Below are positions 8,586-18,297 of a DNA stretch of 64,000 bases, piece after piece. The DNA comes from CAWBLP01 sp963721065. Its GTDB lineage: Bacteria > Pseudomonadota > Alphaproteobacteria > Acetobacterales > Acetobacteraceae. The notes under the pieces are model-generated. The model was not told the DNA's origin. It made no database searches and saw only the letters and a program-made list of their open reading frames with translations. The stretch spans positions 539,377 to 603,376 of the forward strand of contig CAVRHO010000005.1 of assembly GCA_963721065.1 (NCBI GenBank), written 5' to 3'. Positions within the stretch are counted from its first letter, which is position 1, and each line of letters starts with the position of its first letter. The position numbers and the translations under genes were made by a program.

Positions 8586-9173
8586 TCAGCCCTTCGGCCG
8601 GTCCTTCTGCGGCCCCATCCAGTCCGGCACGTTGCGGCGGAAGCGCGGGGCTCCATGGGAGGAGGGTGCCGCGACCGCATGCGGCTCGCCCATGCTGCCC
8701 ACCGGCCGGTCGGCGAACCGGCCGTGCTGGAGCAGCCGGTCGTACAGCACCAGCGCCCCGGCCACGGCCAGGTTCAGCGCGAACCTTGTGGGAATCCGCA
8801 CCACGTGCCGGCAGCGGCCGAGCAGGGCGGGCGACAGGCCGGACCGCTCGGGCCCCAGCACATAGGCGGCGTTCAGCGGGTGCCGGAAGGATGGCAGGTC
8901 GGTGGCGGTGTCCAGCAGCTCCACTCCGACCAGCACGCAGCCCTGCGGCAGGGCCAGATGGTCCAGATCGGGAAAGCGCCACAGCGGCACATGCGACGGG
9001 GTGGCCGCGGTGTCGGCCAGGCGGGAGGCCCGCGCGTCCCAGCCGCTGCCCACGGTGAAACAGAAGGACGCGCCGAATGCGTGCGCGGTGCGCAGCAATG
9101 CCCCGACATTGGCGGATTTGGACACGCCCTCCACGCCGATGCCGAAATAGCCGCGAGCCCTGGCCTCTGTCAT
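8586..9173 (-). CDS. TrmH/SpoU-family RNA 2'-O-methyltransferase
   Basis: The 195-residue protein carries the SPOUT motifs in order: motif 1 SKSANVGALLRTAHAFGASF, motif 2 NAAYVLGPERSGLSPALL and motif 3 VRIPTRFALNLAVAGALVLY. These form the trefoil knot that binds S-adenosylmethionine. The motif 3 sequence is N-L-A-V-A rather than the usual SLNVSVA, a mild variant. The substrate could be tRNA Gm18 or rRNA and is not shown by sequence. Its start is divergent from, and nearly abuts, a class I methyltransferase gene, so the two share one control region. Confidence 0.85.
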   Translation of the reverse strand: MTEARARGYFGIGVEGVSKSANVGALLRTAHAFGASFCFTVGSGWDARASRLADTAATPSHVPLWRFPDLDHLALPQGCVLVGVELLDTATDLPSFRHPLNAAYVLGPERSGLSPALLGRCRHVVRIPTRFALNLAVAGALVLYDRLLQHGRFADRPVGSMGEPHAVAAPSSHGAPRFRRNVPDWMGPQKDRPKG

Positions 9174-9195
9174 GACCGCGGTCTATGCCGCGGGT

Positions 9196-10440
9196 ATGAC
9201 GGACGCAACCGACGCCCAGCTCGCCCAGCAATATGAGACCTACCCCTATCCGCGCCGCGATCCGCGCGAGGAGGCGAAGCGCCTGGTCGTGGGCAGCCCC
9301 GGCCACCTGCTGGAGGTGGACCACTGGGTGTTCGGCGCCACCCGCCCGGCCTCGCAGCCGCTGAACGTGCTGGTGGCCGGCGGCGGCACCGGGGACGCCA
9401 CCATCATGCTGGCGCAGCAGTTGGCCAGGGCGGGCCGGCCGGGGACGGTGACCTGGCTGGACCGGTCCGAGGCGGCGCTGAAGGTGGCCCGCGCGCGGGC
9501 CGAGGCGCGGGGGCTGAACAACATTGTCTGGGAACAGCGGTCCCTGCTGGACCTGCCGGGCTCGGGCCTGGGGCCGTTCGACTACATCGACTGCTGCGGC
9601 GTGCTGCACCACCTGCCCGATCCGGCGGCGGGCGTGCAGGCGCTGCTGTCGGTGCTGGCGCCGGGCGGTGGGCTGGGGCTGATGGTGTATGCGCCGCACG
9701 GTCGCACCGGCGTGTACATGCTGCAGGACGCGCTGCGCCTGCTGGCCCCGGTCGATGAACCGCCCGCGGCTCGGCTGGACGTGGCGCGGCGGGTGCTGCG
9801 GCACCTGCCGGAAACCGCCTGGCTGCAGTTCAATCGCGGCTTTGTCGAGCACATGCAGAAAGACGATGCCGGCATCTACGATCTGCTGCTGAACCCGCGC
9901 GACCGGGCGTACACGGTGCCGGCGCTGCACGCGCTGCTGGCCGAGGCCGGGCTGGACGTCGCCGCCTGGATGGAGCCGATCCGCTACGACCCGCTGCCGT
10001 TGCTGCCCGACCCGCGGCTGCGCGCCCGGGTGGAACGGATGGATGCGCTGGCGCGTGCCACGCTGGCCAAATCGCTGGCCGGCAACATGCCGGTGCACAT
10101 CGTGTACTGCCGCCGGGCGGCGGAGCCGGTGCGGCGTGCCGACCCGCTGGCACCGGACTCGGTGCCGGTGACGCGCGAGGTCACGGGCGAGGCGCTGGCC
10201 GGCGCGATCCGGCCGGACGGGGTGATGGGCATGGCGTTCGACGGGCTGCGCCTGCCGGTGGCGCTGCCGCCGCAGGCCGCGGCGATCCTGCGCCTCGTGG
10301 ACGGCAAACGCAGCGTGGGGGCGATCGGCGCGCAACTGGCCGAGCGCGGGATTCGCGGCGAGGCGTTCGCCCGCGGCTGGGCGGCGACGTTTTCCGCGCT
10401 GGAGCGGGTGAACCGGCTGCTGATCGCCGCGCCGGCATAA
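9196..10440 (+). CDS. class I SAM-dependent methyltransferase with C-terminal extension
   Basis: The protein starts MTDATDAQLAQQYETYPYPR, a QYE-YPYP motif found in a subgroup of large bacterial methyltransferases. Motif I is NVLVAGGGTGDATIMLAQQL, the acidic end of strand 2 is VTWLDRSEAALKVA, and DYIDCCGVLHHLPDPAAGVQ is the post-II region. The last 130 residues form a separate domain whose repeated VDGKRSVGAIGAQLAERG resembles PqqD-like or winged-helix elements. An ATG at 9172 would add eight residues but overlaps the divergent gene. The substrate is unknown. Confidence 0.8.
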   Translation: MTDATDAQLAQQYETYPYPRRDPREEAKRLVVGSPGHLLEVDHWVFGATRPASQPLNVLVAGGGTGDATIMLAQQLARAGRPGTVTWLDRSEAALKVARARAEARGLNNIVWEQRSLLDLPGSGLGPFDYIDCCGVLHHLPDPAAGVQALLSVLAPGGGLGLMVYAPHGRTGVYMLQDALRLLAPVDEPPAARLDVARRVLRHLPETAWLQFNRGFVEHMQKDDAGIYDLLLNPRDRAYTVPALHALLAEAGLDVAAWMEPIRYDPLPLLPDPRLRARVERMDALARATLAKSLAGNMPVHIVYCRRAAEPVRRADPLAPDSVPVTREVTGEALAGAIRPDGVMGMAFDGLRLPVALPPQAAAILRLVDGKRSVGAIGAQLAERGIRGEAFARGWAATFSALERVNRLLIAAPA

Positions 10441-10656
10441 TATCAGGCCGCGGCAGACCCGCCCGCGTAATGGATGACCCTCGGTCGCGGCTTCAACCGC
10501 CGTGCCCTGCCGGCCGCCGCGGCGGGCGAAACCACCCGTGCGGCCGGGGATTAATGCCGTATCGGCTTCCGGCGCCGCACCTCGCGTCTTACGGCGTGTG
10601 TGCAGGCGCCCGAAGCCCGTCCACCTGAACCGGCCGGAAAGGATCCGCCAGCTTCC

Positions 10657-11142
10657 ATGTCCGCCCTGAACAGTGTCTTCGGCACCTTGCAGCACCTGCA
10701 GTGGTGGCAGGAATGTCTGCGCGCGTTGGTGATCTTCGTTTACGGCCTGGCGCTGATGCGCATTTCCGGACGGCGGACCTTCGGGCGATGGTCGGCGCTG
10801 GACATCGTCGTCTCCATCGTGTTCGGGTCCAGCCTCAGCCGTACGCTGACCGGCAACGCCCCGTTCGGGGGCACGCTGGCTGCCATGACGGTGCTGATGG
10901 CCCTGCACTGGATCCTGGCGCGGGCGGTGGTGCGGTCGCACCGGGTTTCGCAGTTCTTCGAGGGTGCGCCGGTCGAGCTGGCGCGCGGCGGTGACCGGGA
11001 CGACACCACGATGTCGAACTGGTCGGTCAGCCATGCCGACCTGGCGGAAGCGCTGCGTGGCTCCGGAGTCCAGCATGTGGCTGACGCGCATGTCGTCATG
11101 CTGGAGCCGAGCGGGAAGATTACCGTGGTGAAGAAGGGCTGA
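10657..11142 (+). CDS. DUF421 (YetF-like) membrane protein
   Basis: The 161-residue protein has three hydrophobic segments near the N-terminus (ECLRALVIFVYGLALMRISG, LDIVVSIVFGSSLSRTLTG, LAAMTVLMALHWILARAVVR), followed by a cytoplasmic domain. The motif RISGRRTFGRWSALDIVVSI is the family signature. YetF-like proteins are widespread inner-membrane proteins; some help spore germination, but the role here is unknown. The start ATG was chosen because it directly precedes the first membrane segment. It stands alone between two gene-poor gaps. Confidence 0.75.
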   Translation: MSALNSVFGTLQHLQWWQECLRALVIFVYGLALMRISGRRTFGRWSALDIVVSIVFGSSLSRTLTGNAPFGGTLAAMTVLMALHWILARAVVRSHRVSQFFEGAPVELARGGDRDDTTMSNWSVSHADLAEALRGSGVQHVADAHVVMLEPSGKITVVKKG

Positions 11143-11298
11143 GAGGGGGAGGGAGGTCGCCTGCGGCCCGCGGTCGGGGTTGTCAGCCGCCACCTGGGCG
11201 ATGATGGCGGTGGGTGTGCAATGGTCGCGATGGGATCGAATCACCCCGCCCCCTCGGCGTGCGCGCGTGCCGGGCGGGCGAACGCGCGCGGGTTGGCG

Positions 11299-12430
11299 TC
11301 ACTCCAGAATGCGCCAGCAGCCCCGCCATCAGCTTGCCGCGATAGGCCAGGCTGTCCACCAGGATGTGCTCGTCCAGCGTGTGCGGGCCGGCGCCGGCAA
11401 CGCCCAGCCCGTCCAGCGTCGGGATGCCCATCGCGCCGGTGAAGTTGCCGTCCGACCCGCCGCCGGAGCTTTGCGAGCTGATGTCGTAGCCCAGGCTGCG
11501 GGCGATGCCGCGGGCGGTCTGATACAGGGCCATCCCCCTGGTGTCCGGCTCCCACACCGGGCGCGTCACGCCGCGGGTCACCGTGAACTGCACGTCGTTG
11601 CCGGAGCCGCGCAGGGCCAGCATCGCCGCCACGCCGCGGTCCAGGTCCTCCTGCCGCTTGGCCATGCTCAGTGCCTGGGCGGTGCAGGTGGTGGTGACGC
11701 AGTTGACCCACTCGCCGCCGCGGATCACGCCGACGCTGAAGGTGCAGTCCTCGGTGGTCATGTCCTCGATCTCGATCAGCTTGCGGGCCATTTCGCGGAT
11801 GGCCGAACGGCCTTCGGCCAGGCGGAGGCCGGCATGGCTGGGGCGGCCGGTGGATTCCAGGTTGAAGCGGGCGATGGCATAGCGGCCGGTGACCACGCCG
11901 CCGTCGGCGCGGGCCGGTTCCGGCACCAGGACGTATTTGTGGCGGGCAGCCTCGGCTTCGATCAGGTCGCGGGTGGAGGGGCTGCCGACCTCCTCGTCGC
12001 TGGTCAGCAGCACGGTCACCGGCAGCTTCGTCGCCATGCCGGCGCGGGCGAGCTGGCGGATCGCCTCCAGCGCCAGGTAGTTGCCGCCCTTCATGTCGCA
12101 GATGCCGGGGCCCCAGGCGCGGTTGCCCTCGCGGCGGAACGGCAGGTCGCGCAGCGTGCCGATGGGGTGGACCGTGTCCAGGTGGCCCATCACCAGGATG
12201 CCGGGCATGTTCGGCGTGGGGTGCGGGAAGGTGGCGCGGACGCAGTCGCCGAAGCCCATGCGGCCGGCGACGCGCTCGATGCGGGCACCGGCCACCACCA
12301 GGTCGCGCGACGCGATGTCCATCATGCGGTTCACCGCGGCGGGGTCGTAGGTGGGGCTTTCGCATTCCACCCAGATGCGCAGGCCGTCCAGCATGGCGTC
12401 GGCGTCGAAGGGCAGGGCGTTGGGGTCCAT
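11299..12430 (-). CDS. M20 family (carboxypeptidase G2/ArgE-like) metallopeptidase, apparent frameshift near its end
   Basis: Zinc-site motifs are in order: MGHLDTVHPIGTLRDLPF (His and Asp), GPGICDMKGGNYLALEAI (bridging Asp), VLLTSDEEVGSPSTRDLIEA (catalytic Glu pair) and the final His in GVAGAGPHTLDEHILVDSLA. These are the glutamate carboxypeptidase-like group, which removes C-terminal glutamate or deacylates N-acyl amino acids. The open frame runs on to 11183 with a low-complexity tail, but dropping one T near 11307 gives LLAHLE and a stop at 11299, making 376 residues, the family length. The start is the ATG before DPNALPFDADAM; an in-frame upstream run of Ser-Pro-Ala repeats is a minisatellite, not protein. 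Confidence 0.85.
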
Positions 12431-12550
12431 GGGGGGCGGCTCCGGTCGGGTGGGGGCGGGGAGACTGGCACGGAAGCGGCGCGGAGTGGAAACCGTGCCC
12501 GCCGGTGCGCTCATTCCGAGCATGGGCGGCCTGGCCGGACAGCCGAGGTT

Positions 12551-12697
12551 GGCCGGACTGCTTGGGCTGGCCGGGCTGGCCGGGCTGGCCGGACTGCTCG
12601 GGCTGGCCGGACTGCTTGGGCTGGCCGGACTGCTCGGGCTGGCCGGGCTGCTCGGGCTGGCCGGGCTGCTTGGGCTGGCCGGGCTGCTTGGGCTGGC
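12551..12697. repeat. GC-rich minisatellite, 18-bp period
   Basis: About eight 18-bp units, each made of two 9-bp halves (ggccggact/gggctggcc and gctcgggct variants), lie in the 480-bp gap between the divergent M20 peptidase and pepN. On one strand it reads as a Leu-Ala-Gly repeat and on the other as Ser-Pro-Ala. The repeats drift by single C/T and A/G changes, which fits slippage. No promoter could be placed within the gap. Confidence 0.85.
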
Positions 12698-12910
12698 GGC
12701 TGGGCGGACAGCCAAACGGGCGTGGCTTGGCGGAGATGCTGGCGCCGGCCGGCTTCGGCTGCGGTGCCATCCCGGCGCAAATGGGGAAACACGACTGCGG
12801 CTTGACGCACTGCCAGGCTGCGGGCGCCTTGGTAAATCGCCGCCGAACGCTCAGCTTAGGCAGCATCACCGCCGCCCGCCGGCGGCAGCCGCCAGTGCGT
12901 GAGGACCTGC

Positions 12911-15587
12911 ATGCCCAAGCTCAACGACGCCACCTCCGTTGCCGCCCAGACCACGCCGCAGCCGGTGCGGCTGGCCGACTACACGCCGCCGGACTTCCTG
13001 GTGGACACCGTCGATCTGTCGTTCGAGCTGGATGAGGCGGCGACGCACGTCCGCTCCCGCCTGGCGCTGCGGCGCAATCCCGCCGCGCGCGACCGGAGCG
13101 CGCCGCTGCGGCTGAACGGCGAGGCGCTGACCCTGCTGCGGGTGTGCCTGAACGGCGAGACGCTCAGCGCCAACCAGTACCGGCTGGAAGAGGACGTGCT
13201 GTGCATCCCGGACATGCCGGATGACGGCCACGCTGGAGATCGACACCCGCATCGCGCCCAAGGACAACACCGAGCTGAGCGGGCTGTACACCTCCAACGG
13301 CAGCTTCTTCACGCAGTGCGAGGCGGAAGGCTTCCGCCGCATCACCTGGTTCCCGGACCGCCCGGACGTGATGGCGCGCTACACGGTGACCATCACCGCC
13401 GACAAGGCGCAGTGCCCGGTGATGCTGTCCAACGGCAATCCGGGCGCGGTCGAGGACGCGGGCGGCGGCCGGCACCGCGTCACCTGGACCGATCCGCACC
13501 CGAAGCCCAGCTACCTGTTCGCGCTGGTGGCCGGGGACCTGGTGTCGGTGAAGGACCGGTTCGTCACCCGGTCCGGCCGTTCGGTGGATCTGGGGATCTG
13601 GGTGCGGCGCGGCGATGAGGACCGCTGCGCGCACGCCATGCGCTCGCTGAAGACGTCCATGAAATGGGACGAGGACGTGTTCGGGCTGGAGTACGACCTG
13701 GACGTGTTCAACATCGCCGCCGTGTCCGACTTCAACATGGGCGCGATGGAGAACAAGGGCCTGAACGTGTTCAACACGAAATACGTGCTGGCTCGGCCGG
13801 AAACCGCGACCGACGGCGACTACCAGGGCATCGAGTCGGTCATCGCGCACGAGTACTTCCACAACTGGACCGGCAACCGCGTGACCTGCCGCGACTGGTT
13901 TCAGTTGTCACTGAAGGAAGGGCTGACGGTCTATCGCGACCAGGAGTTCTCGGCCGACCAGGGCAGCCGGGCGGTGAAGCGCATCGGGGACGTGCGGGTG
14001 CTGCGCGCGGCGCAGTTCCGCGAGGATGCCGGCCCGCTGGCGCATCCGGTGCAGCCGGACAGCTATCTGGCGATCGACAACTTCTACACGGCGACGATCT
14101 ACAACAAGGGCGCGGAAGTCATCCGCATGATGGCGACCATCATCGGGCGCGACGCATTCCGCCGCGGCATGGACCTGTATTTCCAGCGCCACGACAACCA
14201 GGCGGTGACGATCGACGACTTCGTGCAGGCGATGCAGGACGCGTCGGGCGTCGATCTGCAGCGGTTCAAGCTGTGGTACCACCAGGCGGGGACGCCGACG
14301 GTGACGGTGTCCGACCGCTACGATGCCGGCTCGCGCCGCTACACGCTGACGCTGCAGCAGCAGACGGCGCCGACGCCGGGCCAGCCGGACAAGCAGCCGC
14401 TGGTGATCCCGGTAGCGATGGGCCTGCTGGGACCGGGCGGCGAGGAACTGCCGACGCGGCTGGCCGGGGAGGCGCAGGCGCAGCCGGGCACGCGTGTGCT
14501 GCGGCTGGACTCCGCGCAGCAGGATTTCGTGTTCGAGGACGTGCCGGCGCAGCCGGTCCCGTCGCTGCTGCGCGGCTTTTCCGCGCCGGTACGGCTGGCC
14601 GGCGTGCCGCAGGAGCGGATGCGGTTCCTCGCGGCGCACGACACCGACCTGTTCGTCCGCTGGGATGCCGGCCAGCAATACGCCACCGCGCTGATGCTGG
14701 GACAGATCGCGGCCTGGCGACGCGGCGAGGCTCCGTCGGCCGACCCGGCGCTGGTGGACGGGCTGGCCGCCACCCTGGCGCTGGGCGAAACCGGCGATGC
14801 TGCGTTTGCTGCGGAGGCGCTCAGCCTGCCCACCGAAACCTTCCTGGCAGACCAGATGGAGGTGGCGGATATCGACGGCATCCACGCCGTGCGGGAGGCC
14901 ATGCGGTCTGCCATCGGCAAGGCGCTCGCGCCGGCGTTGCGCGGGGCGTACGACCGGCTGGCGGATGCGGGCGAATACCGTATCGACGGGGTCTCGATCG
15001 GGCGGCGGGCGTTGCGCAATGTGTGTCTCGCCTATCTGGTGGCCTCGGGCGATGCCGGGGGCGTGCGGCTGGCCAAGGCGCAGTTCGATGCCGAACGCAA
15101 CATGACCGATGTGCTGGCGGCGCTGGCGGTGCTGTCCGGCGAGGACGGCCCGGAGCGGGAGGAAGCACTGGCCGCATTCCACGCGAAGTGGCGGCAGGAT
15201 GCGCTGGTGCTGGACAAGTGGTTCGCCATCCAGGCGATGTCGAAGCGTCCCGGCACCCTGGAGTCCGTGCGGGCCCTGTCGCGCCATGCGGATTTCGATC
15301 TGCGCAATCCCAACCGGGTGCGGGCGCTGGTGGGCAGCTTCGCCGCGGGCAACCCGGCGGCGTTCCACGATGCGTCGGGCGGCGGCTACCGTTTCCTGGC
15401 GGACACGATCATCGCGCTGGACCCGCAGAACCCGCAGGTGGCGGCGCGGATGGTCTCGCCGCTGGGGCAATGGCGCCGGGTCGATGCGGATCGCCAGCGG
15501 CTGATGCAGGCGGAGTTGCGGCGGATCCAGGAGGTGCCGAAGCTGTCACGCAATACGGCGGAGATGGTGACGCGCAGTTTGGGGTAG
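12911..15587 (+). CDS. pepN: aminopeptidase N (M1 family), one apparent frameshift
   Basis: PepN is a cytosolic zinc aminopeptidase that degrades small peptides. It has NMGAMENKGLNVFNTKYVLA (the GAMEN substrate motif) and VIAHEYFHNWTGNRVTCRDW followed by LSLKEGLTVYRDQEFS (HEXXH with the distant Glu). The N-terminus is in another frame up to about 13225: PDMPDDG fails, and removing one base gives DDATLEIDTRIAPKDNTELS. Total length after repair is about 891 residues, near the 870 of E. coli PepN, and the C-terminal Ig-like and helical domains are complete. The ATG used follows GTGAGGACCTGC. Confidence 0.93.
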
Positions 15588-15780
15588 GGATTGGCAGGAT
15601 CGGCCGGGGTGTTGCCCGGGCAGGGCGGCCCGCGTCCGACCTGTGTAGGAGGGCGCCGGTCGCCTGTTGGAGGGCGCCGGTCGTCCATAAGCGTCGCCTC
15701 GCCTCGCCCATAATGGCCGATCAGGGCGATCGCGTGCGTGTATTACGTCGCGAAAGTGCGGACAAGCTCCGCCCTTCCGC

Positions 15781-15886
15781 GTCATGGCCGGGCTCGACCC
15801 GGCCATCTACCCCCGACAGGGCGTGTTCCGTTGCAACCCGACCCGATCGTTACGGGGTAGATGGCCGGGTCGAGCCCGGCCATGAC
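15781..15886. repeat. REP/BIME-like palindromic repeat, family 1, copy A
   Basis: Two 33-bp arms, 15781-15813 and 15854-15886, are perfect reverse complements. The arms begin GTCATGGCCGGGCTCGACCC and are themselves near-palindromic. They flank a 40-bp core containing TTCCGTTGC and CCCGACCCGATCGTT. A second, more diverged copy with nearly the same core is at 49521-49625. The rest of the 432-bp gap downstream of pepN shows nothing else. Confidence 0.85.
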
Positions 15887-16019
15887 ATGAAGGACTGGTG
15901 TCTGGTGTCGGTGAAGGAGTGGTGCCGGCTTTGCCGGCCAGGACGGTGTGCTGGCTACAGGCGACCGCGCGTCCTCACACGCCAGCCCGTGACAGTCACA
16001 CGCCTGCCAGTGGTTACGA

Positions 16020-16838
16020 CTACCGCCCCTGCCACTGCGGCGCGCGCTTCTCCATGAACGCGGTGCGCCCTTCCTTGTAGTCCGCGCTGTTGAAGCAGAT
16101 CTCCATCTGCTCGCGCACCGCGCCCATGTTCCGCTCGCTCTCGTCCTTCAGCATCTCATTGATCGTCAGCTTGGACGCAGCGATCGACAGTGGCGCGTTG
16201 TCGGCGATGGTCCGCGCCAGGTCGAGCACGTACCCGTCCAGTTGCTCATCCGGCACCATCTTGTTGACCAGGCCGATCCGTTCCGCCTCGGCCGCGTCAA
16301 GCCGCCGCGCGGTGTAGAGGATCATGCGCGCATGCGCCGGCCCGACCAGGTCGATCAGCTTCCGCACGGACTCCGACGCATAGGCGATCGACAGTTTCGC
16401 CGCCGGGATGCCGAACTGGCTGTCGGCGGCGGCGATGCGCAGGTCGGTGCTCATGGCGATGGCCAGGCCGCCGCCCAGGCAGTAGCCGCGGATGCGCGCG
16501 ATCACCGGCTTGGGGAACTGCGCCAGCCTTGTGCGGCCGCCGGTGGTCAGGCGGTCGTATTCCTTCTGCGCATCGGCATTGGCGCGGTTCTTGGCGAACT
16601 GGCTGATATCCGCGCCGGACACGAACGCCTTGTTGCCCGCGCCGGTCATCACCACCACGCGCACCGCGTTGTCCTGACGGAAGTCGTCCAGGATGTCGCT
16701 CAGCCCGGTCCACATCTCGATCGACATGGCGTTGCGCTTTTCGGGCTGGTTGAAGGTGATCAGCCCGATCCCGGCATCCTTCGCCGCCAGCATCTTGCCG
16801 CCGGCATAGGCCTTGGTCTCTGCATGTTCAGGCAGCAT
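16020..16838 (-). CDS. enoyl-CoA hydratase/isomerase family protein
   Basis: The 272-residue crotonase-fold protein has the oxyanion-hole regions GAGNKAFVSGADISQFAK and IRGYCLGGGLAIAMSTDLRI. The usual catalytic glutamates are not both evident: AKLSIAYASESVRKLIDLVG occupies their region, so the exact reaction (hydration, isomerisation or hydrolysis) is open. Its ATG directly abuts the stop of the CaiB/BaiF gene without a gap, so the two form an operon, probably one that activates an acid as its CoA thioester and then hydrates it. Confidence 0.85.
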   Translation of the reverse strand: MLPEHAETKAYAGGKMLAAKDAGIGLITFNQPEKRNAMSIEMWTGLSDILDDFRQDNAVRVVVMTGAGNKAFVSGADISQFAKNRANADAQKEYDRLTTGGRTRLAQFPKPVIARIRGYCLGGGLAIAMSTDLRIAAADSQFGIPAAKLSIAYASESVRKLIDLVGPAHARMILYTARRLDAAEAERIGLVNKMVPDEQLDGYVLDLARTIADNAPLSIAASKLTINEMLKDESERNMGAVREQMEICFNSADYKEGRTAFMEKRAPQWQGR

Positions 16839-18050
16839 TCAGATCACCCCTTTCTTCCGCATGTCCGCGATCTCCTCGGGGGTGTAGCCCACCGCGGACA
16901 GAACTTCATCCGTGTGCTGCCCGGCGTCCGGCGTCGGCGAACGGATGTCCTTGGAGAACCCGGAAATGTTGATGCCGGAGGCCACCACCTCGGTGTCGCC
17001 CACCGCCGGGCTGTGCATTCTGCGGGCCATGCCCAGGTGCTTCACCTGCGGGTCGGCGAACACCTGGTCGATCGTGTAGATCGGGCCGCAGGGGATGCCG
17101 TTCGCCTCGAACAGCTCGATCCAGTGACTGGCGGGCTTCGTGCGGGTGATCTCGCCGATCGCCGCGTTGATCGCCTGGCGGTCGTTGCTGCGGCCGACCT
17201 GGGTCTTCCAGTCCTCCTTGTCCAGCCACTCCTTGCGGCCGATCGCCTCGCAGAAGCGGGCGAACACGCGCGACGAGCTGGCGGCGATGTTGATGTGGCC
17301 GTCGCTGGTGGGGAACACGCCGGTGGGAATGCCGGTGGGGTGGTCGTTGCCGGCCTGGCCCGCCACCTCGCCTTCCATCAGCCAGCGGCTGGCCTGGAAG
17401 TCGAGCATGAAGATCTGCGCCTCCAGCAGGCTGGTGGTCACCCAGCGGCCGACGCCGGTGCGCTCGCGGTCGAACAGCGCCATCAGGCAGCCCATCGCCA
17501 GCAGGTTGCCGGCGGTCAGGTCGTCGATCGGGATGCCGACGCGCATCGGGCCGCGGCCTGGCTCGCCGGTGATCGACATCAGCCCGCCCATGCCCTGGGC
17601 GATCTGGTCCACGCCGGCGCGCTTGCCGTACGGGCCGTCCTGGCCGAAGCCGCTGATGCTGCCATAGACGATGCGCGGATTGATCGCCTTCACGTCGTCA
17701 TAGGACACCTTCAGCCGGTGCTTCACGGCCGAGCGCATGTTCTCCAGGATCACGTCGGCCTTTTCCGCCAGGCGCATGAAGGCGGCGTGGCCTTCCGGCG
17801 TCTTCAGGTTCAGCGTGATGGCGCGCTTGTTGCGGTGCAGGTTCTGGAAGTCGAAGCCGTGGCGGCGGCCGGCCACGTCCTCACCCTCGGTTGCCGGCGG
17901 CTCGATGCGGATGACGTTGGCGCCCCAGTCGGCGAAGTGACGCACCGCGGTGGGTCCGGCGCGGGCCAGCGTCAGGTCCAGCACGGTGATGCCGTTCATC
18001 GGCATGCGGGTTTCGGTCAGGGCTGACTTGTCCAGCGGGCTTTCCGGCAT
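16839..18050 (-). CDS. CaiB/BaiF family CoA-transferase
   Basis: The 403-residue type III CoA-transferase has the N-terminal signature GITVLDLTLARAGPTAVRHF and ADWGANVIRIEPPATEGEDV, then FQNLHRNKRAITLNLKTPEG and the catalytic-Asp region SGFGQDGPYGKRAGVDQIAQ. These enzymes move CoA between carboxylic acids by a mixed-anhydride mechanism and act in the cytosol. It heads a two-gene operon with an enoyl-CoA hydratase. A second CaiB-type gene with a MaoC hydratase at 30011-31702 has the same plan. An internal ATG at 18005 (MPMNGITVLDL) is also possible. Confidence 0.9.
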   Translation of the reverse strand: MPESPLDKSALTETRMPMNGITVLDLTLARAGPTAVRHFADWGANVIRIEPPATEGEDVAGRRHGFDFQNLHRNKRAITLNLKTPEGHAAFMRLAEKADVILENMRSAVKHRLKVSYDDVKAINPRIVYGSISGFGQDGPYGKRAGVDQIAQGMGGLMSITGEPGRGPMRVGIPIDDLTAGNLLAMGCLMALFDRERTGVGRWVTTSLLEAQIFMLDFQASRWLMEGEVAGQAGNDHPTGIPTGVFPTSDGHINIAASSSRVFARFCEAIGRKEWLDKEDWKTQVGRSNDRQAINAAIGEITRTKPASHWIELFEANGIPCGPIYTIDQVFADPQVKHLGMARRMHSPAVGDTEVVASGINISGFSKDIRSPTPDAGQHTDEVLSAVGYTPEEIADMRKKGVI

Positions 18051-18297
18051 CCTGGTTTCTCCTCCGTGTCGGGCCGATACTCGGCCGCAATCGGGGATGG
18101 CTCAAGGGGATGGCCGATTTTGCCGCTCGGCAACGCACTGGCCGGGCGGCGCGGCACCCGGCCACACCGCGCCAGGTACGGTCTGGCCCCGCATCGTGCG
18201 CCCGGACATTAACGTTTTGCCACGACCGACGAAGAGGGCGCCCACACCCCTGGTGACCAGCGCCCCCGATCCATTAAGGACAAGCCCGGAGATCGCG

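Noticed and set aside
8494..11244. N-terminal extension of the minus-strand frame ending with the IalB-like gene
   Set aside because: It crosses the TrmH gene and the antisense of the methyltransferase; the signal peptide at 8493 marks the true start.
11183..11298. C-terminal tail of the M20 open frame
   Set aside because: Low-complexity His/Arg/Pro-rich sequence; dropping one base gives the usual end AHLE and stop at 11299.
12431..12715. In-frame extension of the M20 peptidase through Ser-Pro-Ala repeats
   Set aside because: It is encoded by a minisatellite; the family start is the ATG at 12430.
13664..16057. Plus-strand open frame of 797 codons
   Set aside because: It is the wrong frame of pepN, Gly/Arg/Ala-rich, and runs into a palindromic repeat.
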